Below are positions 11,144-22,755 of a DNA stretch of 64,000 bases, piece by piece. The first letter of the stretch is position 1. Each line of letters opens with the position of its first letter. This DNA is from Tetrapyrgos nigripes (taxonomy: Eukaryota > Basidiomycota > Agaricomycetes > Agaricales > Campanellaceae), in the NCBI GenBank assembly GCA_013368315.1, contig JAACJM010000067.1, forward strand, positions 310,001 to 374,000, read 5' to 3'. A program made the translations under genes and the position numbers. The notes beneath the pieces were generated by a model that was not told where the DNA came from, ran no database searches, and was given only the letters and a program-made list of their open reading frames with translations.

Positions 11144-13330
11144 TCTCCTTGTAGTTGTTGGTCATAAGGAACATAGATCTTTCCTTGAAAGAGAATGATC
11201 TCATTCTTGTAATTCCATTCCTGTAGATTTTTGACTAACAAGCATGGACTGTTGTTCAAGATGACTTTGACGGCACTCACTACCTCGGTGTCTTTCTGTG
11301 GACATTCTTGGATCTGTCTATTGCAGCCACTGCTCCTGGAAGAACTTGGGATCCAGTAATATTCTGTCTTTGTTGTCTTCCTTGACCCCCTCTTTATGAT
11401 CTGGTCTTCAAGAAAGAGGATCACTTCAGTTAAGATTTCCAGGTTTGTGAATAACAGTGAAGTTGAATCTGGTAGGAAACAAAGCCATCTTGCTTGTTGT
11501 TGGCTAAGTTTCTGTGAGGTGGTGAAATATTCCAGGTTTTTATGATCTGTGAGGATTTCAATAGTGTGTGGTGCACCTTCAAGGTAGTGTCACCATGCTT
11601 CTAATGCATGTATAATCACCAAAAATTCCTTATCATGAACACCATAATTTTGTTCAGTTTTGGATAAGGATTTTGACAGGTACTCATGGTCACGGAAAGT
11701 GACAGTCCCGTGATCCAAACATATATAAAAAGTTCGAGTCCATCTTGCACACGCAATGTCTGCTTTGCCCCGATTTTTTGCCACAGATGGGTATTAAACA
11801 TCCCAAAGATCAATGGACTGAAACTTGGGCTTAATTTGGGTATTGTCTAGCTCAAGGTGAAGGAAGCATGGGAGACCATTACTTTCCGTGACCATGAGTA
11901 TGCAACTGGATGCTATTTGTCATCAGAGCCTTTTTGTGATAGAATTCCTCCTGTAGCATAGTTCGAAGCATCAAAGAACAGGCAACAAAGTAAACACATC
12001 TTTAAGTGTCTGAAAGGCTTCTTCTGTATTGACAGACCATTTTCAAGGTTCATCCTTTTTTGTTAGATTGAAAAGTGGTCAAGCAACCCTAGAAAAGTCC
12101 TGTATGAACTGACAAGGAATGATTAAATATCCTTGACTGATTGTGGGGTTGGCCATTCAGTGACACCTTTAACTTTAACTGGATCCATTGCCAACATGTT
12201 ATGAGAGACAATCAGGCCTAGGAATTCTACCAAATCAACTTTGAAGATACATTTCTCTGGTTTCACATAAAGGTTGTTGTTTTGAAATTGTGCCAGCACT
12301 TGTTTGACCATTTGTTGATGTTCTTCCAAGGTCTCTGTAAAGATCAAAATGTCATCCATATAGATTACCACTTTTCCAGAATCAATGAGGTCCTTGAAAA
12401 GAGTATTTATCATCGCTTGGAATGTGGCAGGAGAATTCATAAGACCAAAGAACATCACCATTGGTTCAAAAAGTCCTCTGTTGGTTTTAAATGCCACTTT
12501 CTATTCATCCCCTTTTTTAATTCATATGTTGTTATATCTCCATTGAAGATCAATTTTGGAAAAGACTTGTGCTTCTTTGAGTTTGTCTACCAACTCAGAT
12601 ATGGGTGGTAAAGGATACTCATTTTTCACAGTTCCACAATTCAGTGCTCAGTAATCCTGTACAAGATGTAGCTTTCTGTCTTTCTTTTTAACAAAGAAGA
12701 AAGGACTTGCCGTAGGGGATTTTGAAGGTCTTATATATCCTTTGTTCAGGTTTTCATCAATAAAGCTGTCAAGCTCCTTTTGTTCGACAGGCAATAAGGG
12801 GGTTTGAAGTCTGTTTTCAATTCAATAGCATGGTCCCATTCACCATGTTCTGGTAATTGTAATTGTTCTGAAGTTTGCTTGTCAAAAACCTGTAGAAACT
12901 GATGATATTGAGGCAGAATCTTATCTGTAAGAGGTATATCTCTTTTGATTTCTTGAGCTGCTTCTGCAACTTCCTGAGCCTTGGTAAATCCAGCCTGGAT
13001 ATTGATATCTGGCATTTCAGGTGATTCCAAGTCTGGTTTCAGGTAGTCTCCTTTTCTTCTCAACAGATTTTCCATAACCTCTTGTTCCCACTGGTTCAGA
13101 ATATCTTTCTGATCATCATTTTCCTTGGTAAATATTGTTGTAAATCCCCAAATAGGAATACAGCGACATTGACCTGCAATCTTTGGCTGTGCAATTGGTT
13201 TGAATTGTCCAATTGGTTCTGACCATTTGACCTGGTAATCCTTGTGATGAGTTTGTGGGTCAGCAACAGTTGGTTTGGGAGGTTTGGGTTTCATGCATAG
13301 GTTAAGGATAGGGAGACTTTCCAGAGTACA
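11144..13330 (-). pseudogene. Family A gag-pol remnant: protease linker, RT, RNase H
   Basis: Minus-strand pol of family A. The 5' part (13390-12746) encodes a linker ending QVFDKQTSEQLQLPEHG, typical of the region before RT. RT follows with [11 protein letters not shown] (about 12690), KIDLQWRYN (about 12540), MVMFFGLMNSPATFQ, YMDDILIFTETLEEH (about 12370-12325) and FLGLIVS. The RNase H/connection domain has SKTEQNYGVHDKEFL (about 11665-11620), a [11 protein letters not shown] motif (about 11550) and the pre-integrase segment [14 protein letters not shown] (about 11190-11150). Several stops and a MITE at 11683 break it. The 5' end runs into family C RNase H at about 13300-13330, a recombinant or deletion junction. 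Confidence 0.8.
11683..11898. mobile_element. TA-target MITE, copy 1 (216 bp)
   Basis: Inverted termini CTCATGGTCACGGAAAGT with the target duplication TA (11681-11682, 11899-11900). Removing it joins HPVA to YLSKSLSKTEQNY in the host RNase H frame exactly. The same element occurs at 25687-25921, where about 20 bp present near one end are missing here. TA duplication suggests a Tc1/mariner-driven MITE. Confidence 0.85.
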
Positions 13331-15043
13331 TGTTTCAGGACATAATCGGAAGTGTTGGTTTTGACGATGATCGTTTGGTTCGGAACCCAATGACCAAGGA
13401 TCGGAGCGGAAGTAAAAGCATGCTTAAGGTAATTGAAAGATTCCTGGCACTGGATAGCTTTTCCAGTGAGATGGATTAGGGGTATGACGATATCCAAATA
13501 ATTGAAGATGAAGCGTCTGTAAAAGTTACAGAAGCCTAGGAAGGATTGTATATCCCAGACCTTCCGAGGAACGGGCCATTCCAGGATAGTTCAGATTTTA
13601 GAAGGATCCATTGTCAACCCTTCAGGGGAGAGAATGTAGCCTAGATACTCCATGGTATCAACGGAAAAGAAGCATTTTTCAGGATTGACGAAGAGTCTGT
13701 GCTCTCAGAGCCAACAGAATACTTCGCGAACATGTTTCTGATGATCCTCCTCATTGTCGGAATAGATCAGGATGTCGTCAAGATAGACGATGACAGTAAC
13801 ATCGAGGAGATCCTTGAGGATGTCGTTGATAAATCGCTGAAAAGCGGCGGGAGCATTACTGAGACCAAAAGGCATCACTTTCCATTCGAAGGATCCGTAG
13901 TGGGTCTGGAAAGCAGTTTTCCATTCATCCCCTTTGGTGATGTGGACCAAGTGATAAGTGTGACGGAGATCCAACTTGGTATAGATTTTCGCATGCTGGG
14001 GGGTGTCTAAAAGCTCGGAAATAAGTGGAAGCAGATACCTATCCTTCTTCGTGATGGCATTGAGGCCACGGAAGTCAACGCAAAGCCGAAGCTCTCTGCT
14101 TTTCTTCTTCACAAAGAGGACCAGAGCCGCGAAGGGCGAGGATGAAGGTTTGATAAAACCTACAGTCAGATGTTTGTCGATAAATTTCCATAATTCTCCT
14201 AATTCCCTGTCGGATACTGGATAAATCTGGGCAATTGGCAGAGCCGCACCCTTGACAAGATCAATCTTGAGGTCATAGGGACAATGCGGAGCCAGTTTAT
14301 CTGAGAGTCCTTTGTCAGCTAAGTATTTGGGAGCCTTTGGAGAAGGTGGGGTTTCCAAATTTGAGCATCTGGGGTTAACCAGAGCACCATTGGTTCGAGC
14401 TGATCCTGTTTGCTTCTCCGATGATGCTAATGCAGGTGTCGTCAACGGAAGACGCCATTTGCGAGATGGAAGGATAGGAATAGATGGGTTCGTACAGCCA
14501 TGATGATTTAGAACGAATGGGTGGCGTTGCAGCTGGAAGTGGTGTAGAAACCGGAGAACCCGGGTCAGCCTCAGAGGGCGACACACAGGGTTCAGAGCTC
14601 GGGGTGACAGCAACTGGTTCAGGGTCACGGAATTCGATGTTTCCTTTTATCCAGTCAACCGATGGGTTGTAGCGGAAAAGAAACTATATCCAAGGACTCC
14701 CTTACAAGTTGAGTCGAGATTAGTGACATAAAAGTCAAGAGGAATTCGTTCCCCCTTCGGAAAGTAAACGGAAAAACGGCATACTTTATTCAGGGTGCAG
14801 GGTATGGAACCATCAAGTAAGTGTAAACGAACAGGAGGAATGAAGAAGGTAGGTAGGGAATGTTCGGAAACGTATGTAGAGTTGATAAAACAATCTGAAG
14901 AACCAGAATCCAAAAGTGACGGAAAAGAAGTGGAAAGTTCGGGTTTAGTATATGGGACTAAGGATTTAATGGAAAGAGCAGCAGCGTTGAACGATCCCGG
15001 TCAACACAACTCCAACCTCGTGCCGAGGCATCAGAGTCACTGA
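13300..15043 (-). pseudogene. Family C pol remnant (PR-RT-start of RNase H)
   Basis: Minus-strand pol of the C copy of the C/E family. The retropepsin motif LDSGSSDCF is at about 14915, RT runs 14628-13705 with VKKKSRELRLCVDFRGLN, MPFGLSNAPAAFQ and YLDDILIYSDNEEDH (about 13790-13745). RNase H begins with TSAPILGHWVPNQ (about 13420) and is cut at about 13320. A deletion and stop lie between the gag end and the protease (about 15000), a frameshift lies at about 14650, and a stop lies after FCWL at 13705. Identity with copy E is high; many differences are CG to TG or CA. Confidence 0.85.
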
Positions 15044-16546
15044 CTATTTTGGGGACTGTGTGGAAGCAGTACCAGTTATGGAAGTACTACCAGAAGAGGT
15101 GTTTTCCGTGTTCGCAGCTTGGCTGCAAGCCTCGTTCGCTGCCTTCCACTTGTTACAGTCATCCGTTGAATGCTTCCCACCACAGAACATACAGAGATTG
15201 TTCTTCTTGCAACAGTCCCTTTCATCCTGGGATAGATTTCCGTCCTTCCCGAGCTTGTTGGCCCAGGGTTTCTCCTGGCCAGAAGGGAACGAAGATGACG
15301 AGGATGAGTTAGAGTTGGGATTATAGTTGGAATTGGAGGAATTGGAGGAGTTTCCAGATTTCCCACCTTTACCAGAGTTTGAGGACTTTCCAGAGCCAGA
15401 ACCAGAACTATTACCTCCTGAGCCTTTCCCTCTGGAATTCCCTTTTCCTCCGCTCGCTTCTTCCTGTTTCTTCTCAGTTTGCCAACGCCAGTAACGGGAA
15501 TCGATTTGGAGAACCTGGGATTTGAGACGGGGAAGGTTCTGTTCCTCGTAGACTAGGGCAAGAGTGTCCTTGATTCGTGGAGCCAAACCCTTTCGGAAAA
15601 AGTGTCACAGGGAATTCTCATCCCAAGCGGCCTGCAAAGCAAGTTGTTGGAACTTGACACAGTATTTCGTGGCCCAATCAGAATCCTTCATGAATAGAGC
15701 CTCCAATTGGTCCTCAGCATCCCTGACCCCGTCGAAAACCCTGAAGTTGTCCTTCAGCTCCTTGATGAAAATACCAAAGTCAAGGGTCCATGGAGCAGGT
15801 TCCTTGGGATCCAGGTTGAGGATTTCCGGCTCAAAGAATTCGAGTGCGGTGCCGGAAAGATAGGAAAGAGTGAAACTGATTTTTGCGGCATCAGTTGCAT
15901 ATGCTTTGGGACAGTTCTGGAGATTGATCTGGATCTGGATCAGAAACGGATGGAGCTTCTTCAGATCTGACCCATCAAAGACATCGGGTTTCTTCACTTC
16001 CGTCTTTTCACTGTGACCAGGTGTAAACTTTCCGATGACCTCGTTGAAACTTTGGAGGGCGGTAATGAACTGCCTTCTTTCGTCGTTGGAATTGTCAGAA
16101 CTATCTTCTCCTCCCAGAGGCCCACCATCTGGTGGTCCTCCGCCACCGTCATCAGATCTGCCTCCACCACCCTGGTGTTGTTCATTGTTGTCCCTGTCAT
16201 TTCCCTGACCATAATGCTGGCCTGGTGGAGGACCACAGCTGTCATTGGGATTGGCAGGTGTACATGAGGGTCCTGCTTGAGAGGATCCTTGAGTTTTGCT
16301 GTTGGTTTGTGTAAGGGTTGCGGAGTCTCCTGGCTCTGGGCCGTCCCAGCTATCGAGGAATTCCTTGAACGAACTCGTGTGGGGTTTGGTTGGGCTCGGA
16401 TGTGTGAAAATGCTGCCGGAGCATCTGTGTTGGCGAATTTGAACATTATGGAAGAGGTTGGAATAATAAGCGTTTTTGAATGGAGTTACTGGAACCGTAA
16501 GGTTCGGTGTCAGGAAAGGAGTTCGTGGTTGAGAACGTTGGGACAT
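15044..16546 (-). pseudogene. Family C gag, one nonsense mutation
   Basis: Gag protein starting with MSQRSQPRTP, with an acidic Gly/Asp-rich linker, a capsid-like central domain (KKLHPFLIQIQINLQ, FTLSYLSGTALEFFEPE) and a C-terminal CCHC zinc knuckle CMFCGGKHSTDDC (about 15200-15150). A TGA replaces the CGA seen in copy E at 15605 (DENSL*HFFRKG), a CpG-type transition. Gag ends SPK-stop, with the slippery heptamer CCCAAAA directly before TAG (plus coordinates 15047-15053), as in copy E. Confidence 0.85.
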
Positions 16547-16562
16547 TGTAGACAACAAGAGT

Positions 16563-16573
16563 GAAGTCTAAAA
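16563..16573 (-). promoter_or_regulatory. Self-complementary primer-binding site, element C
   Basis: Read on the minus strand, ATTTTAGACTT directly follows the LTR end AACAGT. It is identical to the PBS of copy E, which is complementary to an internal LTR segment. This supports self-priming rather than tRNA priming in the family. Confidence 0.65.
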
Positions 16574-17470
16574 TACTGTTAAGTCCAGGCGGATCCTAGT
16601 GTTAGGAAACACGTTGGATCTGAGCGGAAGTGTCAAGTCCATGCAGATACCCAATGCTAGGAAACATCAAGGACCCGGATAGAAGTCTTGAGTGGATTGG
16701 ATGGAGATTCTGAGTGGATCCAGATAGGAAAGAGCTTATAAAGATAAATAGGGATTTCAGTCGGAAAGACTGGGAAGCTCTAGGGAACCATCAAGGAAGG
16801 ATAGGAGACCAGCCTTGTTGATTTTGCACTTAAGCTATCTACTACAAACTTGCTAGCTTAAGTACTACTTTGGAAAATATCGGAATGAAGAGGAGTAAGA
16901 TAGGGATGGTTCGGAAATGAAGGAAAAGCACATGGTGCTACTGCAGAACAAAGTGGAATGATGTGGAAACAAAGTGGAGTAGGTTTGGAGATTAGATACG
17001 AGTTGTCCAGTAGTTATCCGAAATGAATCACAGGTTCCTGGATGGGATCCGTTGTGGAGATTAATAGTGGAGCTCGGATATGAAATCGGAAATGGCGGAA
17101 ATGAAGGAAAAGCACATGGTGCTACTGCAGAACAAAGTGGAATGATGTGGAAACAAAGTGGAGTAGGTTTGGAGATTAGATACGAGTTGTCCAGTAGTTA
17201 TCCGAAATGAATCACGGGTTCCTGGATGGGATCCGTTGTGGAGATTAATAGTGGAGCTCGGATATGAAATCGGAAATGAATGTGTGAATAAGGAAAAGGG
17301 AAAAGATTGGAAAGCGATAGGAAAGTAATGGAAACTAAGACTGTACTGGAAAGTCATAGGAAAGTACTGGAAAGTAAGACTGTACTGGAAAGTCATAGGA
17401 AAGTACAGGAAAGTAAAAGGGTACTGGAAAGCCATAGGAAAGTACAGGAAAGTGCATAGATCCTACAGGA
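16574..17470 (-). mobile_element. Family C 5' LTR with internal expansions
   Basis: LTR in minus orientation, starting ACTGTTAAGTCC at its inner end. It is longer than the about 625-bp LTR of copy E because it holds a 184-bp tandem duplication (16915-17098 and 17099-17282) and a 39-bp minisatellite of about 3.5 units with the core TACTGGAAAGTCATAGGAAA (about 17310-17457). Confidence 0.7.
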
Positions 17471-18035
17471 AGTCTTATTGGGGGTTTTTGGGAAAGGATC
17501 AAGACGAATCTGGGCGGAACCGGTAGTCTCTGAGATCGAAGTATAAGGAAGACACGGAATGGAATCTGTTAGGACGGTACTATGTTGTCTGAAGTCAGAT
17601 GAAGTTAGGAGACCAGCTAATTTGATTTTAGACTTAAGCTATCTACTACAAAGTTGCTAGCTTAAGTACTATTTCAGAAACTATCGGAATGAAGAGGAGT
17701 AAGATAGGGATGGTTCAGAAATAAAGAAAAGCACATGGTGCTATTGGAGATGGATGGAGTACTGCAGAACAAAGTGGAAACAAAGTGGAACGGATTGGAG
17801 ATGAAGTGGAGTAAGTTTTGGAGAGTAGATATGAGCTATCTGGTAGTTATCCGAAATGAATCATGAGTTCCCGGATGGAATCCGTTTGTGGAGATTAATA
17901 GTGGAGCTCGGATATGAAATCGGAAATGAATGATTGGAAAGTGTTCAGGATGAAAGAGAATGAAGTTCGAAATAAAAGAAAAAGAAGTTCGGAAAAGAAT
18001 CGGATACGATCAGAAAGATGTATGGAAGCATAGAT
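17471..18035 (-). mobile_element. Second, truncated C/E-type LTR
   Basis: Most of another LTR of the same family and orientation, lacking the inner about 45 bp and ending at the conserved terminus GGAAGCATAGATA before plus-strand element F begins. It carries the CTTAAGCTATCTACTACAAA block also found in the LTRs of C, E and F. Confidence 0.65.
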
Positions 18036-21000
18036 ACTACACATCCAATCACTCCAAGAAACCTTCCTAGCCAAACGAACCCATTTATTCCTATCCTTCC
18101 ACCATGCAAATGGTGTCTTCTGTGGATGACACCCATATCACTATCATCAGAGCAGCAGCTTTCCATCACTGTTGTAAACAAGATCAGCTGGATCTGATAG
18201 CTCTCCAGCTCAATCCGGAACCAGAGGTACAGGCTCAGGCCATATCCACATCAAACTTGAAATCCAAGTATCTAGCTGACTTTTCCAACGTTTTTGACAA
18301 AGGACTCTCAGATGAACTGGCTCTGCATCGTCCCTACAATCTCAAAATCAATTTGGTCGATGGTGCACCTCTACCAGTCGCCGATCAGAAACTAGGGGAT
18401 TATGAAAATTCGTCAACAAACATCTTGCCATGGGTTTTATCAAACCCTTGTCCTCTTCCTTTGTGGCTCCAGTCCTCTTTGTGAAAAAGAAAAATAGAGA
18501 GCTTCAGCTCTGCGTTGACTTCTGTGGCCTCAATGCCATCACAAAGAAGGATAGGTATCCACTTCCACTCATTTCCAAGCTTTTAGACACTCCTAGGCAT
18601 GCGAAGATCTATACCAAGCTGGACTTATGTCATGCTTACCACTTGGTCGGACCCGCTACAGTTCATTTGAATGGAAAGTCATGCCTTTTGGTCTCAGCAA
18701 CACTCCCACCACTTCCCAGCGTTTTATCAACAATATATTCAAGGATCTCCTCAACGTTACCATCATCATTTATCTGGACGATGTCCTGATTTACTTGGAA
18801 AATGAGGAGGATCATCGGAAGCATGTATGCAAAGTGTTCTGCCAGCTCCGCAAGCATGGACTCTTCGTCAATCCTGAAAAATGCTTCTTTTCCATTGATA
18901 CTGTGGAGTACCTAGGCTACATTCTCTCTTCTGAGGGTCTTACAATGGATACTGCTAAAATCTGCACTATTCTGGACTGGCCTGTTCCTCAGAAAGTTGT
19001 AATTTTTACAGGCAGTTCATTTATAATTATTCTGATATTGTTGTACCCCTCACCTGTCTTACCCGAAAAGCTATCCTGTGGAAATGGACCTCGGCATGCC
19101 AACAATCCTTTGAATACCTTAAGCACACTACTCTGGTTCTTGGTCATTGGGTACCAAACCAGCAAATTATCATCAAAACCGGCACTTCCGACTACACTAT
19201 CACAGCTATCCTGTCCCTCCAGTATGATTCCAGAGAAATCTATCCCATCACATTCCATTCCCGCACCCTCCATGCTGCTGAACTCAATTACGACGTCTAC
19301 AATAAGGAATTGCTCGCAATCTTTGAAGCATTCCAGATTTGGCAGCAATACCTATTGATGTCATCACAGATCACAAGAATTTGGAATATTTTTCAACCAC
19401 CAAAATTCTTACTCAACATCAAGCATAGTGGTCCGAGTACCTTTCTGGATTCAATCTCATTACAGTAGAATACCTCATAATGAATAAGGTAATAATGAAT
19501 AATTGGTCATAAGAATACACTTTTGGCTCTCCCAAACTGATGTTTACAGCCAAAAAAATATATCATAAGGAATAACCACCATAATGAATAGCTTTGGGCT
19601 GTCTCCCAACACTATTCATTATGAGGTATTTGACTGTATTTGGTTCCAACCAGGTAAATTGGGTGCCAAACTGGATTCTCTTACTAGACAGTAGGACGTC
19701 TACCCAAAAGAGGGGGATAGTGGCTACATCAAGGTCAATCTGCAGAATTTCCATCCAGTTTTTACTCACGAACAACTTTCCGAGTCACTCCAAGCCTCTT
19801 TCCTGGAAGGTCCTATGCTCCATGCATCAGTTATCATGGATATTGAGCAACTCCATTCCACTATTTGGGAATCCTATGCCTTGGATCTGGAATCACAAGC
19901 TGGTCTTAAGCTTGCTCAGGATCCAGATGCATCCCGATGGAAACTAGATGACTCAGGACTTCTATGCTTAGATGACAGGATATTTGTTCCTGTAGGTTCT
20001 AACCTTTGCCTTCAAGTATTGTGTCAGCACCACGACCATCAACTCACAGGACACTTTGGACAGAACTGGACTCTTGATCTTATCTGATGGCATTACACTT
20101 GGCCAAAGATACAGGAATTTATCTGGGACTACATGTCTTCCTGCACAGTTTGTGGTCACAACAAACCTTGACAACATCACCCCTACGGTCTGCTCAAACC
20201 CCTTCCTGTTCCAGTCTGTCCCTGGGATTCTATTTCCATGAATTTTATTGAGCAATTACCAGATTCCTGGTAATTGTGGACCGAGCATTCAAACAGGGAA
20301 TTTTCCTTCCTACCCACAACACTATCACCTCAGAACAACTCACAGAACTCTTTGTTCTTCATGTTTTCTCCAAACATGGCGTTCCTAACCATGTCACTTC
20401 CAACCGCAGTTCCAAATTTGTTTCCCATTTCTTCCAGTCCTTAGGCAACGCCTTCACTTCAGGTTATCACCTGGAAGCCAATGGACAGACTGAGCATACC
20501 AACCAAACACTCGAGCAGTACATCCAGATCTATTGTTCCTACCAACAGGACAACTGGTCTTCCCTACTTCCCATTGCTGAGTTCACTTACAACAACACTC
20601 TGAATGCTTCCACTGGAATCACCCCTTTCTTCACAAACAAGGGTTTCCATCCAAACCTCACAGTTCATCCAAGTGTGCCCAGCATTTCATTGTCAATCTC
20701 AAGGAACTTCATACTTTCCTTGAGGATGAGATCCAGGAAGCTCAGCAATGTTACAAGGTTCAAGCTGACAAACGTCATCTGGATTTACCAGATATCCCTA
20801 TCGATTCTGAAGTCTTTGTATCAGCCAAACATATTAAGACTACCCAACCTACTCCGAAGTTTTCTGAAAAGTTCCTAGGTCCTTTCAAAGTCATCGCTCA
20901 TCCTAGCTCTCTGTCATATACCCTAAAACTTCCCGACTATCTCCGGGCTATCCACCCCATTTTCCATGTGTCCCAACTTGAACCCACTGTTCCCAACACC

Positions 21001-21258
21001 ATTTTGAATCAACACCCGGATCCACTAGCCCCAGTTGAGATTGAAGGTGAACTCCAGTACGAAATCACTGAAATCTTAGACTCAAAAATCAATTGGCACT
21101 GCTGGAAATGTCCTCTCTTATACATGGTACAGTGCTCTGGTTACGAGGGCACTAACAAGGAATTTTCATGGATTCCAGCAGATGAGCTTACTGCCAATGA
21201 AGCTATTGCAGACTTTCACAAGAAGAATCTGACAAAACCCAGTCCACTTCCATTATAA
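18036..21258 (+). pseudogene. Element F pol remnant (RT, RNase H, IN, chromodomain)
   Basis: A 5'-truncated plus-strand copy of a diverged relative of C/E. Recognisable blocks: SSVDDTHITII (18115), VKKKNRELQLCVDFCGLN (about 18480), MPFGLSNTPTTSQRF (about 18680), YLDDVLIYLENEEDH (about 18770), an RNase H remnant (19000-19450), the pre-integrase segment LCLDDRIFVPVGS (about 19965) with HHDH zinc ligands, the integrase core FTSGYHLEANGQTEHTNQTLEQY (split here: FTSGYHLEANG, then QTEHTNQTLEQY, about 20455-20520), and a chromodomain tail ending SPLPL (21258). Many frameshifts and stops occur. CG dinucleotides are depleted compared with E. Confidence 0.85.
19463..19636. mobile_element. TA-target MITE (174 bp) in F
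   Basis: Termini CAGTAGAATACCTCATAATG and, inverted, CAGTCAAATACCTCATAATG with TA on both sides (19461-19462, 19637-19638). Comparison with copy E (about 30855) shows the empty site, so the boundaries are exact. It is probably a Tc1/mariner-type MITE. Confidence 0.85.
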
Positions 21259-21525
21259 TCATTTCTGAGTGCTTTCCACTTTCTCCATCTCTGTCTCATC
21301 TGTTTCTACCATTTACAAGTCCTTTCCCAATTGTTCTGACTCATTTCCATTTTACAATTGCATTACATGCACTCAATTCATACTTCCTTTCGGTTCCAGT
21401 CTTATTCACACCAAACATGTTCAAGAAAGTTTTTGCCCATCCAGGTCCAGTCAAGTATCCATTACATGCAAAACACTATATATAATAAAATTACAAGTCT
21501 GTGTCTGTGCATCCCTGACTCATTC

Positions 21526-22533
21526 CTAGTCCTCAACAGTAGCCTTGGATTTCGGCTTTCGACTCTTCGATCCAGCCGATCCCTTAGCCTTTCCCTTTCC
21601 CTTTTCCCTTCCTGATGGATCCCCAATAGACATCAGCCTCTCCTCATTGGCACTCCACACATTCACCACCACTTCCTCGACATCAATCTTAAAGTGCTTC
21701 ATGATTGCGTCCATGGTGTCTCCGATCCTGATGAGACGATTCAGTTGAGCCAGCTGGAGGTGTCAGGAAATAGCTCGGCCTGACCAGTGAAGCTGCACCC
21801 ACTCTTAGCGTCGGTACAACCCTTGCAAGCTGTCTTCCCGTGCCCATTGGAAATGCATGGAATTCCATCCCTTCTGCACCAACCACAAGGATCTTCAAAC
21901 ATGTCCCCTTCGTCGACATCGTTCTCTGACTTGTTCCCACTATCCTCATCAACTCTTCTTCTCTGAGATGCACACAGGCTTGCTGGCTCCAGTCCTGCTG
22001 GCCGTTTTCCTCTCCCCTTTTCCGATGGCCCTACCACGTTTCCCTCTTCTTCCCCACCAGACCTTTGCCTCTCTGCATTCCTGTTCACAACTGCAATTGA
22101 CTTCTCCTTTTCCTCTGTTCATTTCCAAAGCACTCTGGCCTCTTCCTCTTCCAACTTCACCTTCTCTCCAGCTTCCGCTGTCTTCCAGTCATCCTCCCAA
22201 TCCTCCATCACCATGTTCACCTTCACAAATGCCTTGTGTAACATGATATATTCATCTATGGCTAGACAAGAACTTTCTGTTAAAACCTGGAAGATTCCAC
22301 TCCTCTCAGAACTACTTACCAGCTTCATTTTCCTTGTCAATTGCGACCTTTTCCACTTGGCTACCAACATGCAGTTTATTGACAGGAATGACAGGCTCCA
22401 GAGGAACTTTGGGTCTCAGGTCGTCATTCTTCTACTCTTGCAGGAATTTGTGAAGGCAGGTGGAAACATTGATAGGAACATGAGGAGCAGGGCTGGTGGT
22501 AGTGGGACTGGTAGAAGAAGACTGTCCAGGCAT
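21526..22533 (-). pseudogene. Antisense Zn2Cys6-type gene of element F, decayed
   Basis: Lies antisense between the end of pol and the 3' LTR of F, the same place as the gene at 33294-34323 in E. Exon 1 starts at ATG 22533, 20-25 bp from a TATAAATA box (about 22550), and aligns with E exon 1 but has one in-frame stop (HKFLQE*KND). A 58-nt GTAAGT...TCTAG intron (about 22263-22320) falls at the same phase-1 position as in E. Then comes an acidic/Glu-rich segment and CGWCRRDGIPC...CKGCTDAKSGC, spaced CX2CX6CX9CX2CX6C exactly as in E. A frameshift at about 21765 precedes LNRLIRIGDTMDAI and a Lys/Gly-rich basic tail. E's second intron is not present here. Function unknown; DNA binding is inferred from the cysteine pattern. 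Confidence 0.75.
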
Positions 22534-22755
22534 TCCCAACCCTATCCATATTTATAGGACCCAAAACTGCGCACAGACCATTTACATAAATAACCCAACA
22601 ACTTTCTGATCATTCCCATTACTTTTCGTTTCTTATTGTTCTGTTCCGGGGTCAACCCTTTTTCTATTTTTACTTCTATTGTTCCATAACTTCAATTTCT
22701 TACAGACCCTATTCTTTTCCATATTTCTCAAGTGCTCAAGGCCTAAGAAGGGGAT

